A DNA stretch of 64,000 bases from contig NZ_CM003594.1 of assembly GCF_001435295.1 (NCBI RefSeq), forward strand, positions 2,170,001-2,234,000. The letters run 5' to 3'. Positions within the stretch are counted from its first letter, which is position 1; each line of letters starts with the position of its first letter. Made by a program: the position numbers and the translations under genes. The DNA comes from Psychrobacter sp. P11F6. Its GTDB lineage: Bacteria > Pseudomonadota > Gammaproteobacteria > Pseudomonadales > Moraxellaceae. Positions 9,422 to 17,595 of this stretch are shown here, one piece after another. A model generated the notes under the pieces. That model did no database searches. It saw nothing but the letters and a program-made list of their open reading frames with translations, and was not told the origin of the DNA.

Positions 9422-9534
9422 TATAGTCGATCCCATATAATCCGGATATAAACAAGGTGAGTGAAAGCACTACGAATAGTAGTGCTAAGCGAGCCTGACT
9501 GACACCGTATCCGAATGATATTGGATTGACTTTA
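9422..9534. repeat. MITE-like element with 27-bp terminal inverted repeats
   Basis: The left end (9422-9448, beginning TATAGTCGATCC) and the complement of the right end (9508-9534, beginning TAAAGTCAATCC) match at 22 of 27 positions. Between them is a perfect hairpin AGCACTAC-GAATA-GTAGTGCT (9466-9486). The element is 113 bp and noncoding and lies between two plus-strand genes. It shares the TATAGTC end with the element at 14952. Confidence 0.65.
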
Positions 9535-9601
9535 CTTCAATTAAAAAAAGTCTGTATCAACACTGATGCGTACTGACCGTAACCGGTTTGGAATTTTACC
9601 T

Positions 9602-10627
9602 ATGACCAGCGCTTTTGTATTTAGTGATGATACTGTTTTATGCCACCAGCGACCTAATGGATGGTGGCCGGTGCAGCTTGAATTATCCCCATCCGCTACA
9701 CATTCAGACGAGGAGACCCAGCTTGCTTATCAAGTTGGTCATGTCACACTACTCGAAAGCCTAGCACCGCGTCACTGGTCGCCTGATGTCAATCATACTA
9801 ACGCGAGTGTAGATACTCTGAAGTATGCCGATATTTTAGAAAGTTCCGATACTCTAGAAAGTTCCGACAGTTCGATTAATACTGCCCACACCTTTACTGC
9901 GCAAGCGGCTAGCGCCATTACTTATGACTATGCAATTGCACATCATATTGCACTGCCCATCCTCGCTGAGGGCAGTGGCAATGCGTTTGTTCCTTACCGC
10001 CAGCTGATTACTCAGTTGCCCGTGGCTTTGTCCGATCAGCTTAGCCAAGCGATACAGTTATTGCGCTGGCAAACAGATACACAGTTTTGTAGTCGCTGTG
10101 CTGCCCCAACCATTCATGCCAAACGAGATGAGCGTGCGATGGTCTGTCCAGTGTGCCGATTGCGCCAGTACCCACGTGTACAACCCTGTGTCATCACAGC
10201 TATTACTCGCCCGAATCCGCAAACGGGTGAAATGCAGATTTTGCTAGCCCATCATCATCGTTATGGACAGCAAAAAACAGCGCCTCATTTATTACAGTCG
10301 CCACAACCGTTACTATACGGTTTGATTGCAGGCTTTGTAGAAGTGGGTGAAAGCCTAGAACACGCGGTGGTGCGCGAAGTGGCAGAAGAGGTGAATATCA
10401 GTCTATCAAATATTCGTTACGTCAGCAGTCAGCCATGGCCATTTCCGTCTAATTTAATGCTAGGCTTTCGCGCTTCTTATGCAGCTGGCGAAATTGTTAT
10501 CCAAGAAGATGAGCTGTCGCACGCCGATTTTTTTGATCTATCAAATTTGCCAAAAATACCCTCAAAAGGTAGCATTGCTTACGAGCTGATTGCACAAATT
10601 GCCAATGAGCAAGGTATTTTGCTTTAA
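9602..10627 (+). CDS. nudC: NAD(+)/NADH pyrophosphatase NudC (de-NADding Nudix hydrolase)
   Basis: 341 residues from the ATG at 9602, preferred over 9566 because GGAATT lies upstream. A zinc ribbon is formed by C163/C166 (CSRC) and C182/C185 (CPVC). It is followed by a complete Nudix box, residues 244-266 (GFVEVGESLEHAVVREVAEE), and then SQPWPFPSNLML, the SQPWPFP signature that defines the NudC subfamily. NudC hydrolyses NADH and removes NAD caps from RNA 5' ends. The N-terminal domain is longer than in E. coli (257 residues in total there) and includes a Ser-rich stretch with a duplicated LESSD unit near residue 80. It is preceded by a MITE-like repeat, so its promoter may lie in or after that element. 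Confidence 0.9.
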   Translation: MTSAFVFSDDTVLCHQRPNGWWPVQLELSPSATHSDEETQLAYQVGHVTLLESLAPRHWSPDVNHTNASVDTLKYADILESSDTLESSDSSINTAHTFTAQAASAITYDYAIAHHIALPILAEGSGNAFVPYRQLITQLPVALSDQLSQAIQLLRWQTDTQFCSRCAAPTIHAKRDERAMVCPVCRLRQYPRVQPCVITAITRPNPQTGEMQILLAHHHRYGQQKTAPHLLQSPQPLLYGLIAGFVEVGESLEHAVVREVAEEVNISLSNIRYVSSQPWPFPSNLMLGFRASYAAGEIVIQEDELSHADFFDLSNLPKIPSKGSIAYELIAQIANEQGILL

Positions 10628-10700
10628 TCTATAATATCAATGCAGCATTTATCAATATCGTTATTATCCTATTATTCTAATGTCAGCGCTCAGAGCACGC

Positions 10701-10728
10701 TTAGCACTTAGCACTTAGCACTTAGCAC
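10701..10728. repeat. Four tandem copies of a 7-bp unit (TTAGCAC)
   Basis: TTAGCAC is repeated four times without interruption at 10701-10728, 22 bp before the start of the RnfB-like gene. The tract lies in the probable 5' untranslated or promoter region, so slippage there could change expression. Confidence 0.8.
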
Positions 10729-10750
10729 TGATATTAAGGTTTTAAAGCAT

Positions 10751-11599
10751 ATGCAAAGCAGCACTAGTAAAAATAGCACCCACATCCGTCTCACCAATTT
10801 GCCAACCTTGTTCGACACTTTGGATATAGAGCGCTTACCTGCGGACATACAAGCGAAAATCTCATATATTGATGCTTGTCTACCGCAAACACAATGTGGA
10901 CTTTGCGAGCACCCAGACGGCTGCTTACCTTATGCCGCCGCTATCGTGCTTGACAATGAGCCATACAATAAATGTGTACCCGGTGGTCAACCCGTTACCA
11001 ATGCTATCGCTCAAATCATTCATATAGATAGTCATGAAGCGATACTTAGCGCTGCGCCTTCTCAGTGGCCAATAGATGCGACCTCTGAACGTCCGACTGA
11101 GGTACGTGCGGTGATCCGTGAAGATGACTGTATCGGCTGCACCAAATGTATACCTGCCTGCCCAGTCGATGCTATTGTCGGTACTGGTAAACACATGCAT
11201 ACTATCTTTACGGATTTATGCACGGGCTGCGAGCTTTGCATCGCTCCTTGTCCAGTAGACTGTATCGACTTGGTCACTGTTGAACGGGAGCTGTCTAGCT
11301 CTGAACGTACCACAGAGCAAGAAGATTTAAGACAGCGCTATCATACTCATTTAAGACGCGTCACCGAGCAGCTGGCTGATAGTAGCAATAGTAGACCTGT
11401 GGTCAGCATGGTTGAAGCAAAACTGAACAATGCCGCTAGTCAATCGTTGAACATCAGCGAAGCGCAGGCAAAAAATACCATTGCCGCAGCGAAGCTTCGT
11501 AGTAAAATTAAAAAGCTAGAAAAGCAGCTAAGTGTCCGTCCAAATGAGAGCAAACAAGTAGAGCTTGACGCGTTGCAAGTAGAGTTAAGTCAGCTTTAA
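10751..11599 (+). CDS. RnfB/RsxB-like iron-sulfur protein lacking the membrane anchor
   Basis: 282 residues. The N-terminal Fe-S cluster motif of RnfB is present (CLPQTQCGLCEHPDGC, Cys43, 49, 52, 58, with Cys75 nearby), followed by two 4Fe-4S ferredoxin motifs (Cys127/130/133/137 and Cys157/160/163/167, each ending CPVD). The hydrophobic N-terminal helix of true RnfB is absent, and no rnfA, C, D, G or E lies nearby. The C-terminal 100 residues are charged and probably coiled coil (KLRSKIKKLEKQLS). Expected role: soluble electron carrier, perhaps reducing SoxR or loading the cluster of the endonuclease III encoded next (111 bp downstream). The rnfB-nth proximity echoes the E. coli rsx-nth operon. 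Confidence 0.8.
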   Translation: MQSSTSKNSTHIRLTNLPTLFDTLDIERLPADIQAKISYIDACLPQTQCGLCEHPDGCLPYAAAIVLDNEPYNKCVPGGQPVTNAIAQIIHIDSHEAILSAAPSQWPIDATSERPTEVRAVIREDDCIGCTKCIPACPVDAIVGTGKHMHTIFTDLCTGCELCIAPCPVDCIDLVTVERELSSSERTTEQEDLRQRYHTHLRRVTEQLADSSNSRPVVSMVEAKLNNAASQSLNISEAQAKNTIAAAKLRSKIKKLEKQLSVRPNESKQVELDALQVELSQL

Positions 11600-11710
11600 C
11601 AGCGTAATTATCATTTGTTAGACAGTCTACCCAACATCGCTAAAATAAATTTATCCCGATATCTTGTATCAGTTATTAACTATCAATAGCCAAAAAATAG
11701 TAAGAATACT

Positions 11711-12406
11711 ATGAGTAAAACCGTCAAGCACAAAACTGCCGATACCCCGCCATCGCGGCGAATGCCCAATCGTGACGTGCGTCCATTTTTTGAAAAGCTA
11801 GCAGCGACGATTGATGAGCCGGTTACGGAATTGAATTATAAGAGTAATTTTGAGCTGCTGATCGCGGTCATCTTGTCTGCGCAGGCGACGGATGTGAGCG
11901 TCAATATTGCTACCAAGCAATTATATCCCGTAGCAAATACACCTGAAGCAATCTTGGCATTGGGTGAAGACGGTCTAAAATCTTATATCAAAAATATTGG
12001 CTTATATAATGCCAAAGCCAAAAACGTCATCAAAACTTGCCATGATTTAATTGAGAAATTTAATAGCACCGTCCCTGATAACCGCAAAGACTTAGAGTCT
12101 CTCGCTGGCGTTGGGCGTAAAACCGCCAATGTGGTGTTAAATACCGCTTTTGGTCAGCCAACCATGGCGGTCGACACTCATATCTTTCGGGTAGGTAATC
12201 GTACAGGACTTGCCACTGGCAAGAACGTCTTGATCGTTGAGAATAAGTTGGTCGAACGTATCCCAGATGACTTCATCGTGGATGCGCATCATTATCTTAT
12301 TTTGCACGGGCGCTATACCTGCCAAGCCCGTACACCCAAATGCGGGGCGTGTCCTGTTTATGACGAATGTATGTTTAAAGACAAAGCCAAGTTTTTGGAG
12401 CTATAA
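11711..12406 (+). CDS. nth: Endonuclease III (DNA glycosylase/AP lyase)
   Basis: 231 residues. The helix-hairpin-helix LAGVGRKTANVVLNTAF holds the catalytic lysine K137; the following AVDTHIFRV carries the aspartate D155, with the 18-residue spacing of E. coli Nth (K120/D138). Four cysteines, C204, C211, C214 and C220 (C-X6-C-X2-C-X5-C), bind the 4Fe-4S cluster. The enzyme removes oxidised pyrimidines and nicks the abasic site in base excision repair. The N-terminus is about 17 residues longer than in E. coli and basic. It lies downstream of the RnfB-like gene on the same strand and may be cotranscribed with it. Confidence 0.96.
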   Translation: MSKTVKHKTADTPPSRRMPNRDVRPFFEKLAATIDEPVTELNYKSNFELLIAVILSAQATDVSVNIATKQLYPVANTPEAILALGEDGLKSYIKNIGLYNAKAKNVIKTCHDLIEKFNSTVPDNRKDLESLAGVGRKTANVVLNTAFGQPTMAVDTHIFRVGNRTGLATGKNVLIVENKLVERIPDDFIVDAHHYLILHGRYTCQARTPKCGACPVYDECMFKDKAKFLEL

Positions 12407-12544
12407 TTTTTAGAACGATAACTGCTCTAGTTATAAAAGGTTTAATTTATCTACTTTATATGAATAAAACATAAATAGCGTGGTTAAAAAAGCAGTAGAC
12501 GCCCACTTACTTTTGTAAATATTATTTAAAAATCAGGAAGCCAG

Positions 12545-13141
12545 ATGCAGACACTGACCGCGCTATTATTCGATGATTTTGAGACTTTAGATCTATTTGG
12601 ACCTATCGAGATGTTTGGCTGCTTACCTGAGCATTATCGTCTGCAATTTTCCTCCTTAAACGGCGGCATTATCCATAGTAAGCATGGCGTTGCGATGCAA
12701 ACAGTCGCTGTCAGCGAGTTAGCGCATCAGACTGATATCTTGTTGATGGTTGGCGGCATGGGTACTCGCCAGCAAATCAATCACCGACCATTTTTGCAGA
12801 CGTTAATAACCTTGGTTGACCATGCTGATTGGGTACTTAGCGTTTGTACGGGTAGCGCATTGTTGGCTAAGGCTGGCGTCTTAGATGACAAGCGCGTAAC
12901 GTCTAATAAGCTGTCATGGCAATGGGTGATAGCGCAATCTGACAAAGTCCATTGGGCCGAGCAAGCACGCTGGGTTGTTGATGGCAAATTTTATACGTCC
13001 TCAGGTGTCAGTGCAGGTATGGACATGGCGCTTGGTTTTATCGCCGACAGACATGACATCGATACAGCGCGCCAGATCGCTCACTATACTGAATATCGCT
13101 GGCAAGAAAATAGCGAGATTGATGACTTTTACCATGGTTAA
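12545..13141 (+). CDS. DJ-1/PfpI family protein (isonitrile hydratase-like)
   Basis: 198 residues. It opens with TALLFDDFETLDLFGPIEMF, typical of the PfpI subgroup containing isonitrile hydratase and the sensor domains of GlxA regulators. The nucleophile-elbow cysteine is in VLSVCTGSALLAKAGVLDDK, and SSGVSAGMDMALGFI closes the fold. No DNA-binding domain follows, so it should be an enzyme or chaperone-like protein; the substrate cannot be told. AGGAAG lies 7 nt before the ATG. The gene stands alone between nth and metK. Confidence 0.8.
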   Translation: MQTLTALLFDDFETLDLFGPIEMFGCLPEHYRLQFSSLNGGIIHSKHGVAMQTVAVSELAHQTDILLMVGGMGTRQQINHRPFLQTLITLVDHADWVLSVCTGSALLAKAGVLDDKRVTSNKLSWQWVIAQSDKVHWAEQARWVVDGKFYTSSGVSAGMDMALGFIADRHDIDTARQIAHYTEYRWQENSEIDDFYHG

Positions 13142-13303
13142 TCCATGCCTAGTTACTTCTTAGTATTATCCATCGCTAGAGTTTTACCTCGATACACGGT
13201 AAAATGTGCTAATTTTTTTATTCGTTTTCGCCTTTTATTTTTATATACATTTAATAATGACTGAGTTCGTAGAATACAGTCCCTGCAATTAAGCGATCCC
13301 ATT

Positions 13304-14470
13304 ATGCGTGAATACAACTTATTTACCTCAGAATCTGTGAGCGAAGGTCATCCTGATAAAATGGCTGACCAAATATCAGATGCCATCCTTGACGCCATCT
13401 TACGTGAAGATTTGCATGCACGCGTGGCATGCGAAACCTTGGTTAAGACAGGTGCTGTGATACTAGCAGGTGAAGTCACCACGACGGCAAATATCGATGT
13501 TGAGCGTATCGTGCGTGATACCGTAAACGGTATTGGTTATCACCACTCAGACTTAGGCTTTGATGGCGAAACATGCGCGGTCATCAATATGCTCGGCAAA
13601 CAATCTCCTGAAATCGCTCAAGGTGTCGATCGTAGCGACCCTGAAGAGCAAGGCGCAGGTGACCAAGGTCTTATGTTTGGCTATGCCAGCAATGAAACTG
13701 ACGTGTTGATGCCAGCCCCTATCGAATTTGCTCATCGTTTGATGGAACGCCAATCTGAGCTGCGCCGCGCAGGCGAGTTGCCGTGGTTACGTCCAGATGC
13801 CAAGGCGCAAGTGACCTTAAGATATGATGGTAGCAAGCCTGTTGCCATTGATGCCGTGGTGCTATCAACGCAACACGATCCAAGTATCTCGCAAAAAGAT
13901 CTGCAAGAAGCAATAATGGAATCTATCATCAAACAAGTATTGCCTGCTGAATTATTGCATGCTGGCACGCGCTATCATATCAACCCAACGGGTAAGTTTG
14001 TGATTGGCGGTCCTGTAGGTGATGCTGGATTGACAGGTCGTAAAATTATTGTTGATACTTATGGCGGTATGGCGCGTCATGGCGGCGGTGCATTCAGTGG
14101 TAAAGATCCATCGAAAGTCGATCGTAGTGCTGCGTACGCCGTACGTTATGTGGCTAAGAACATCGTTGCGGCAGGACTTGCTGAGCGCTGTGAAATACAG
14201 GTTAGTTATGCCATTGGTGTCGCTGAACCAACCTCTATCTCTGTCAATACCTTTGGTACGAATAAAATCAGCAATGATGAAATCATCCGTCTGATTCGCA
14301 CCCATTTTGACCTGCGCCCTTATGGCATTACCCGTATGCTAAACTTATTACAACCAATGTATCAGCAAACAGCGACTTTTGGTCATTTTGGTCGTCCTGG
14401 CTCTGAAACTGCCTTTACGTGGGAAAAAACAGACAAAGCTGAGATCTTAAAAGCAGACGCTGGTTTGTAA
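13304..14470 (+). CDS. metK: S-adenosylmethionine synthase
   Basis: 388 residues, the family's usual length. It is recognised by [18 protein letters not shown] near the N-terminus (ATP/Mg site), [12 protein letters not shown] (methionine/ATP-binding loop) and [19 protein letters not shown] (phosphate-binding loop). It makes SAM from methionine and ATP, releasing phosphate and pyrophosphate. The C-terminal FTWEKTD is also typical. I see no SAM riboswitch in the 160 bp upstream. A small DUF3144 gene follows 72 bp downstream. Confidence 0.98.
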   Translation: MREYNLFTSESVSEGHPDKMADQISDAILDAILREDLHARVACETLVKTGAVILAGEVTTTANIDVERIVRDTVNGIGYHHSDLGFDGETCAVINMLGKQSPEIAQGVDRSDPEEQGAGDQGLMFGYASNETDVLMPAPIEFAHRLMERQSELRRAGELPWLRPDAKAQVTLRYDGSKPVAIDAVVLSTQHDPSISQKDLQEAIMESIIKQVLPAELLHAGTRYHINPTGKFVIGGPVGDAGLTGRKIIVDTYGGMARHGGGAFSGKDPSKVDRSAAYAVRYVAKNIVAAGLAERCEIQVSYAIGVAEPTSISVNTFGTNKISNDEIIRLIRTHFDLRPYGITRMLNLLQPMYQQTATFGHFGRPGSETAFTWEKTDKAEILKADAGL

Positions 14471-14542
14471 AAATATAACTTTGCACCCCTTACAAACCCT
14501 CTTTATAAATTTAAAATTACCGACACTTATTAGGAGTCGCTT

Positions 14543-14914
14543 ATGTCTCAAGACAATATGCAAGACAGCAACATTCAAGAAAGCAATGTTGACGCTAACA
14601 TTGAGATTACCCCTGAAATGCAGGCATTTTACCAACGTGCTGATGCCATTATTGGTATCGCAAACAGTCAGTTGGGTTCTGAAGCGCATTCAGGACAAGT
14701 AGGTGCATCACTACTTTATGCAGCCGCACGTTATAGCGCGTCTGTCGCTTCTATCGGCTTTGTCAAAGGCGATGACTTTGCCAAAGAAAAAGATGATATC
14801 GTTGAATTTTATGTCAAACAGTATCGCCAAATGCTGAGCGACAACCTGACTGATTATGCGCAGAACTTTGATAAATATGTTCAGCTTAATCAAGATGACA
14901 AAGCAGCCAAATAG
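14543..14914 (+). CDS. DUF3144 protein
   Basis: 123 residues with a strong ribosome-binding site (AGGAG, 8 nt before ATG). After an Asn/Asp-rich N-terminus, ITPEMQAFYQRADAIIGIAN and ASLLYAAARYSASVAS, with acidic helices at the end, match what I know as DUF3144, a small helical family of proteobacteria without assigned function. No membrane segment or signal peptide. It sits just behind metK and ahead of a repeat element and terminator, so it is likely the last gene of that transcript. Confidence 0.7.
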   Translation: MSQDNMQDSNIQESNVDANIEITPEMQAFYQRADAIIGIANSQLGSEAHSGQVGASLLYAAARYSASVASIGFVKGDDFAKEKDDIVEFYVKQYRQMLSDNLTDYAQNFDKYVQLNQDDKAAK

Positions 14915-14951
14915 CTCTATCGCCTTTAGCTGGCATTTATAAAACGGCTAG

Positions 14952-15058
14952 TATAGTCGGTTCAATTTAAAAGTAGTACGAGGCAACCGAGTGTAGATGT
15001 ATATTTAATACCTCAAGCGAGGTTAACGCAGTAATATTTTTATAGTGGAATGACTATA
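14952..15058. repeat. MITE-like element with TATAGTC ends
   Basis: A 107-bp noncoding unit begins TATAGTCGGTTCAATTTAAAA and ends with the complement of TATAGTCATTCCACTATAAAA, giving terminal inverted repeats with matching outer 7 bp and partial inner identity. Internally CCTC-AAGC-GAGG can fold. The shared TATAGTC end with the 9422 element suggests mobilisation by the same transposase family. The remainder of this 319-bp gap (14915-15233) holds a terminator and the lipoprotein leader. Confidence 0.6.
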
Positions 15059-15067
15059 GTGGTGCTC

Positions 15068-15100
15068 AAACCCAAGCTTAATCATAGGCTTGGGTTTTTT
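15068..15100 (+). terminator. Rho-independent terminator
   Basis: AAACCCAAGC (15068-15077) pairs with GCTTGGGTTT (15088-15097) around TTAATCATAG, followed by Ts. It ends the metK/DUF3144 transcript, or reads through the adjoining MITE-like element. Confidence 0.85.
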
Positions 15101-15233
15101 ATTAATCATGATTTGGTAGATGACTGCTGATAAATAGGCTACTATCAATTGAAACCACCTTGTTCATCACATGGTTGCAACCAGCTATCGATAACAGGGA
15201 CTTACCGAACACTATTTATAAGGACATATGATT

Positions 15234-15566
15234 ATGAACCACTTATTCAAATCATGGCGATTATGCCTGTCATTATTAGGGTTATCAGTCACTATTGCCT
15301 TAGCTGGCTGTAATAACATCCAAAGCATCGATACGCCTGACACCGCCCCTATTCATAGCACTGGGCACAGCCAACAGAACAGCGACAACCCTTTCATCAA
15401 GTGCCCACCTTACAACCCTGAGCAAACGATGTGCACCGCGCAATACGATCCTGTTTGTGTCAAAGTGAAAACCAGCTCAGGATTTAGTTATCGCACTGCG
15501 GGCAACTCATGTTCGGCATGTGGCACAACGGCAGCAGTAGGTTATGTTAAAGGACAGTGCTCATAA
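15234..15566 (+). CDS. Small lipoprotein with a Kazal-like cysteine-rich domain
   Basis: 110 residues from the ATG at 15234, chosen because AAGGA lies 9 nt upstream (the ATG at 15228 is too close). The signal sequence ends in lipobox LAGC with Cys26 as lipidation site. The mature C-terminal half has the spacing MCTAQYDPVC...YRTAGNSCSAC...KGQC, resembling the C..Y.PVC......Y.N.C..C....C framework of Kazal-type serine protease inhibitors, with a short insertion replacing the usual GxDGxTY. An outer-membrane-anchored protease inhibitor is possible but inferred. The gene stands alone and ends at a strong bidirectional terminator. Confidence 0.65.
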   Translation: MNHLFKSWRLCLSLLGLSVTIALAGCNNIQSIDTPDTAPIHSTGHSQQNSDNPFIKCPPYNPEQTMCTAQYDPVCVKVKTSSGFSYRTAGNSCSACGTTAAVGYVKGQCS

Positions 15567-15642
15567 CCTTGCTTTATAACTTTGGCTTCATAACTTTGTG
15601 TAAATACTTTATATCAAACTAAAAAAGACAATTAAATCATAT

Positions 15643-15680
15643 AAAAAAGCACCCGCTTAATCATAGGCGGGTGCTTTTTT
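15643..15680. terminator. Bidirectional terminator
   Basis: AAAAAAGCACCCGC (15643-15656) pairs perfectly with GCGGGTGCTTTTTT (15667-15680) around TTAATCATAG. It serves the lipoprotein gene (plus) and the BCCT transporter (minus). Its loop sequence is identical to that of the terminator at 15068. Confidence 0.9.
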
Positions 15681-15703
15681 ATGATCTTTTAGATCGATAA
15701 AAT

Positions 15704-17359
15704 CTAACCTTCAGGTTTTTCAATATCAGGTGGACCTGTCAGTAAATCTTCATCACGAAATTCATTGGCTGAATTATGCTCTGCTGACTCTTCGGTGACA
15801 AACCACTGCTGGTTGCGATACAGTATCAAACGATCTCGACTCAAGCCGCGTAATAAGGAGTACATCATAACGACTATCACAATCGCAAAAGGGAAACCTG
15901 ACACAATGGAAGCCGCTTGTAGTGCACTCAAGCCACCTGCTGCTAATAGTACGGCAGCGATGACACCCTCTGTACCCGCCCAAAATAGGCGTTGAATTTT
16001 CGGTGGATTGGCATCGCCACCTGAGGTCAACATATCAATGACGAAACTGGCAGAATCCGATGATGTGACAAACCAAAGCACAATCATCACTACGATAAGC
16101 AAGTTCAAAGCTGACGTAAATGGATAAGATTCCATCAGTTTAAAGATGGCACTGCCAGTATCTGCTTGGACAGCCTCAATCAAGCCAGGACTAATGAGGT
16201 TGGGATCAGCGGCTGCCATTAATTCCATATTAACGGCTGAACCACCGAAAGCGGTGAACCATAAGAACAAAATAGTAATAGGAATTAATAACACCCCTAA
16301 GATAAACTCACGAATGGTTCGACCACGAGAGATACGAGCTACGAACACACCGACGAAAGGCGACCAGCTTATCCACCATGCCCAATAGAAAATCGTCCAT
16401 GACGCTTGCCAGTTTTCTTGACCATCATACGATTCTGTCCAAAGACCTAATGGCACAATTTGATGCAAATAATTGCCAATATTTTCTACAAAGCTATTAA
16501 AGATAAACTGGGTTGGTCCTAAAATAATCACAAAGCTGAGCAATATCACAGTAAATAATATATTGGTATCACTTAAGCGCTTAATCCCCTTATCTAGCCC
16601 CATAAATAGAGACAGACCTGCCAACATAGTGATTAAGGCAATCAAAATAATTTGCACTGTAATATTATTGGGTATGCCAAATAACGTCTCAAGACCTGAG
16701 TTAATTTGCAACACCCCAAGACCTAAAGTGGTCACTACTCCAAACATCGTACCAAATACCGCTAGTGTATCGACCGTATGACCCCAGCCACCATAAATCT
16801 TTTTGCCCAATATAGGATATAGTGTCGAACGGATGGCCAGCGGTAAGCCCACTCGGTAATGGAAATAAGCCAATGACAACGCGACCATGCCATAGAGCGC
16901 CCACACATGCAAACCATAGTGCAAGAACGAGATATTCATCGCTTGCTTGGCGGCAGCCACTGTTTCAGCTTCTCCTAACGGCGGCGCCATAAAATGGTAC
17001 AAGGGTTCAGCCGTCCCCCAGTAAAGCAGGCCTATACCGATGCCCGCGGAAAATAGCATGCCGATCCAAGATACTAGATTGTATTCTGGTTTCTCATTTT
17101 GATGACCAAGCCTGATATCGCCATAACGACTAAATATCATGTAAATACTCATCACCAACGTTAAGTTGACCACCACAATAAAGAACCAGCCAAAACGCAA
17201 AGACACAAATGCTTTTGCATGACCAAACAACAATTCTGCTTGCTCATTAAAAAGAGCACCAAAAATAATGAACACAAGAATTAATAACGCTGAAGTTAAA
17301 AACACAGGTTTACTTACCCGCGGAAAAGGGCCTAAGCGGCCAACTTTTACATGATCCAT
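15704..17359 (-). CDS. BCCT family transporter (betaine/choline/carnitine type), copy 1
   Basis: 551 residues with about 12 membrane segments. The BCCT signature is clear in the tryptophan-rich stretch WTIFYWAWWISWSPFVGVF followed by ARISRGRTIREF, and in the Gly-rich GMLFSAGIGIGLLYWGTAEP of the first sodium/substrate site. These carriers import quaternary ammonium osmolytes (betaine, choline, carnitine), driven by sodium or proton gradients. The N-terminus MDHVKVGRLGPFPRVSKPVF is identical at nearly every position to that of the gene at 17596, marking a tandem duplication. The C-terminal tail is short and acidic (EFRDEDLLTGPPDIEKPEG). Substrate cannot be told from sequence alone. Confidence 0.93.
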   Translation of the reverse strand: MDHVKVGRLGPFPRVSKPVFLTSALLILVFIIFGALFNEQAELLFGHAKAFVSLRFGWFFIVVVNLTLVMSIYMIFSRYGDIRLGHQNEKPEYNLVSWIGMLFSAGIGIGLLYWGTAEPLYHFMAPPLGEAETVAAAKQAMNISFLHYGLHVWALYGMVALSLAYFHYRVGLPLAIRSTLYPILGKKIYGGWGHTVDTLAVFGTMFGVVTTLGLGVLQINSGLETLFGIPNNITVQIILIALITMLAGLSLFMGLDKGIKRLSDTNILFTVILLSFVIILGPTQFIFNSFVENIGNYLHQIVPLGLWTESYDGQENWQASWTIFYWAWWISWSPFVGVFVARISRGRTIREFILGVLLIPITILFLWFTAFGGSAVNMELMAAADPNLISPGLIEAVQADTGSAIFKLMESYPFTSALNLLIVVMIVLWFVTSSDSASFVIDMLTSGGDANPPKIQRLFWAGTEGVIAAVLLAAGGLSALQAASIVSGFPFAIVIVVMMYSLLRGLSRDRLILYRNQQWFVTEESAEHNSANEFRDEDLLTGPPDIEKPEG

Positions 17360-17453
17360 TTAGTCATCTCAATTTTTGAAGGGGCTCACCTTAACAAGAT
17401 ACTGCACAACTATCAAATCGAATCAGACACTTTATAACCTTGCTATTGGTTAG

Positions 17454-17492
17454 CAAATAAAAAGATCCTAAGATAACGATGCATCTTAGGAT
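17454..17492 (-). terminator. Terminator between the two BCCT genes
   Basis: Read on the minus strand, ATCCTAAGAT-GCATCGTT-ATCTTAGGAT is followed by CTTTTTATT. It closes the upstream BCCT gene (17596-19245), so the two copies are probably separate transcripts. Confidence 0.75.
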
Positions 17493-17595
17493 TTCAAATC
17501 ACAATTGTTATATTGTGTTTTTACGTAAAAAAAGAAGAAGCTAACTGCCTGATTCATTTCATAAAAACAGTATTAAAGCTGATATATAGAACCTG

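Noticed and set aside
13180..13303. SAM riboswitch before metK
   Set aside because: No compatible stem arrangement was seen in the short AT-rich leader.
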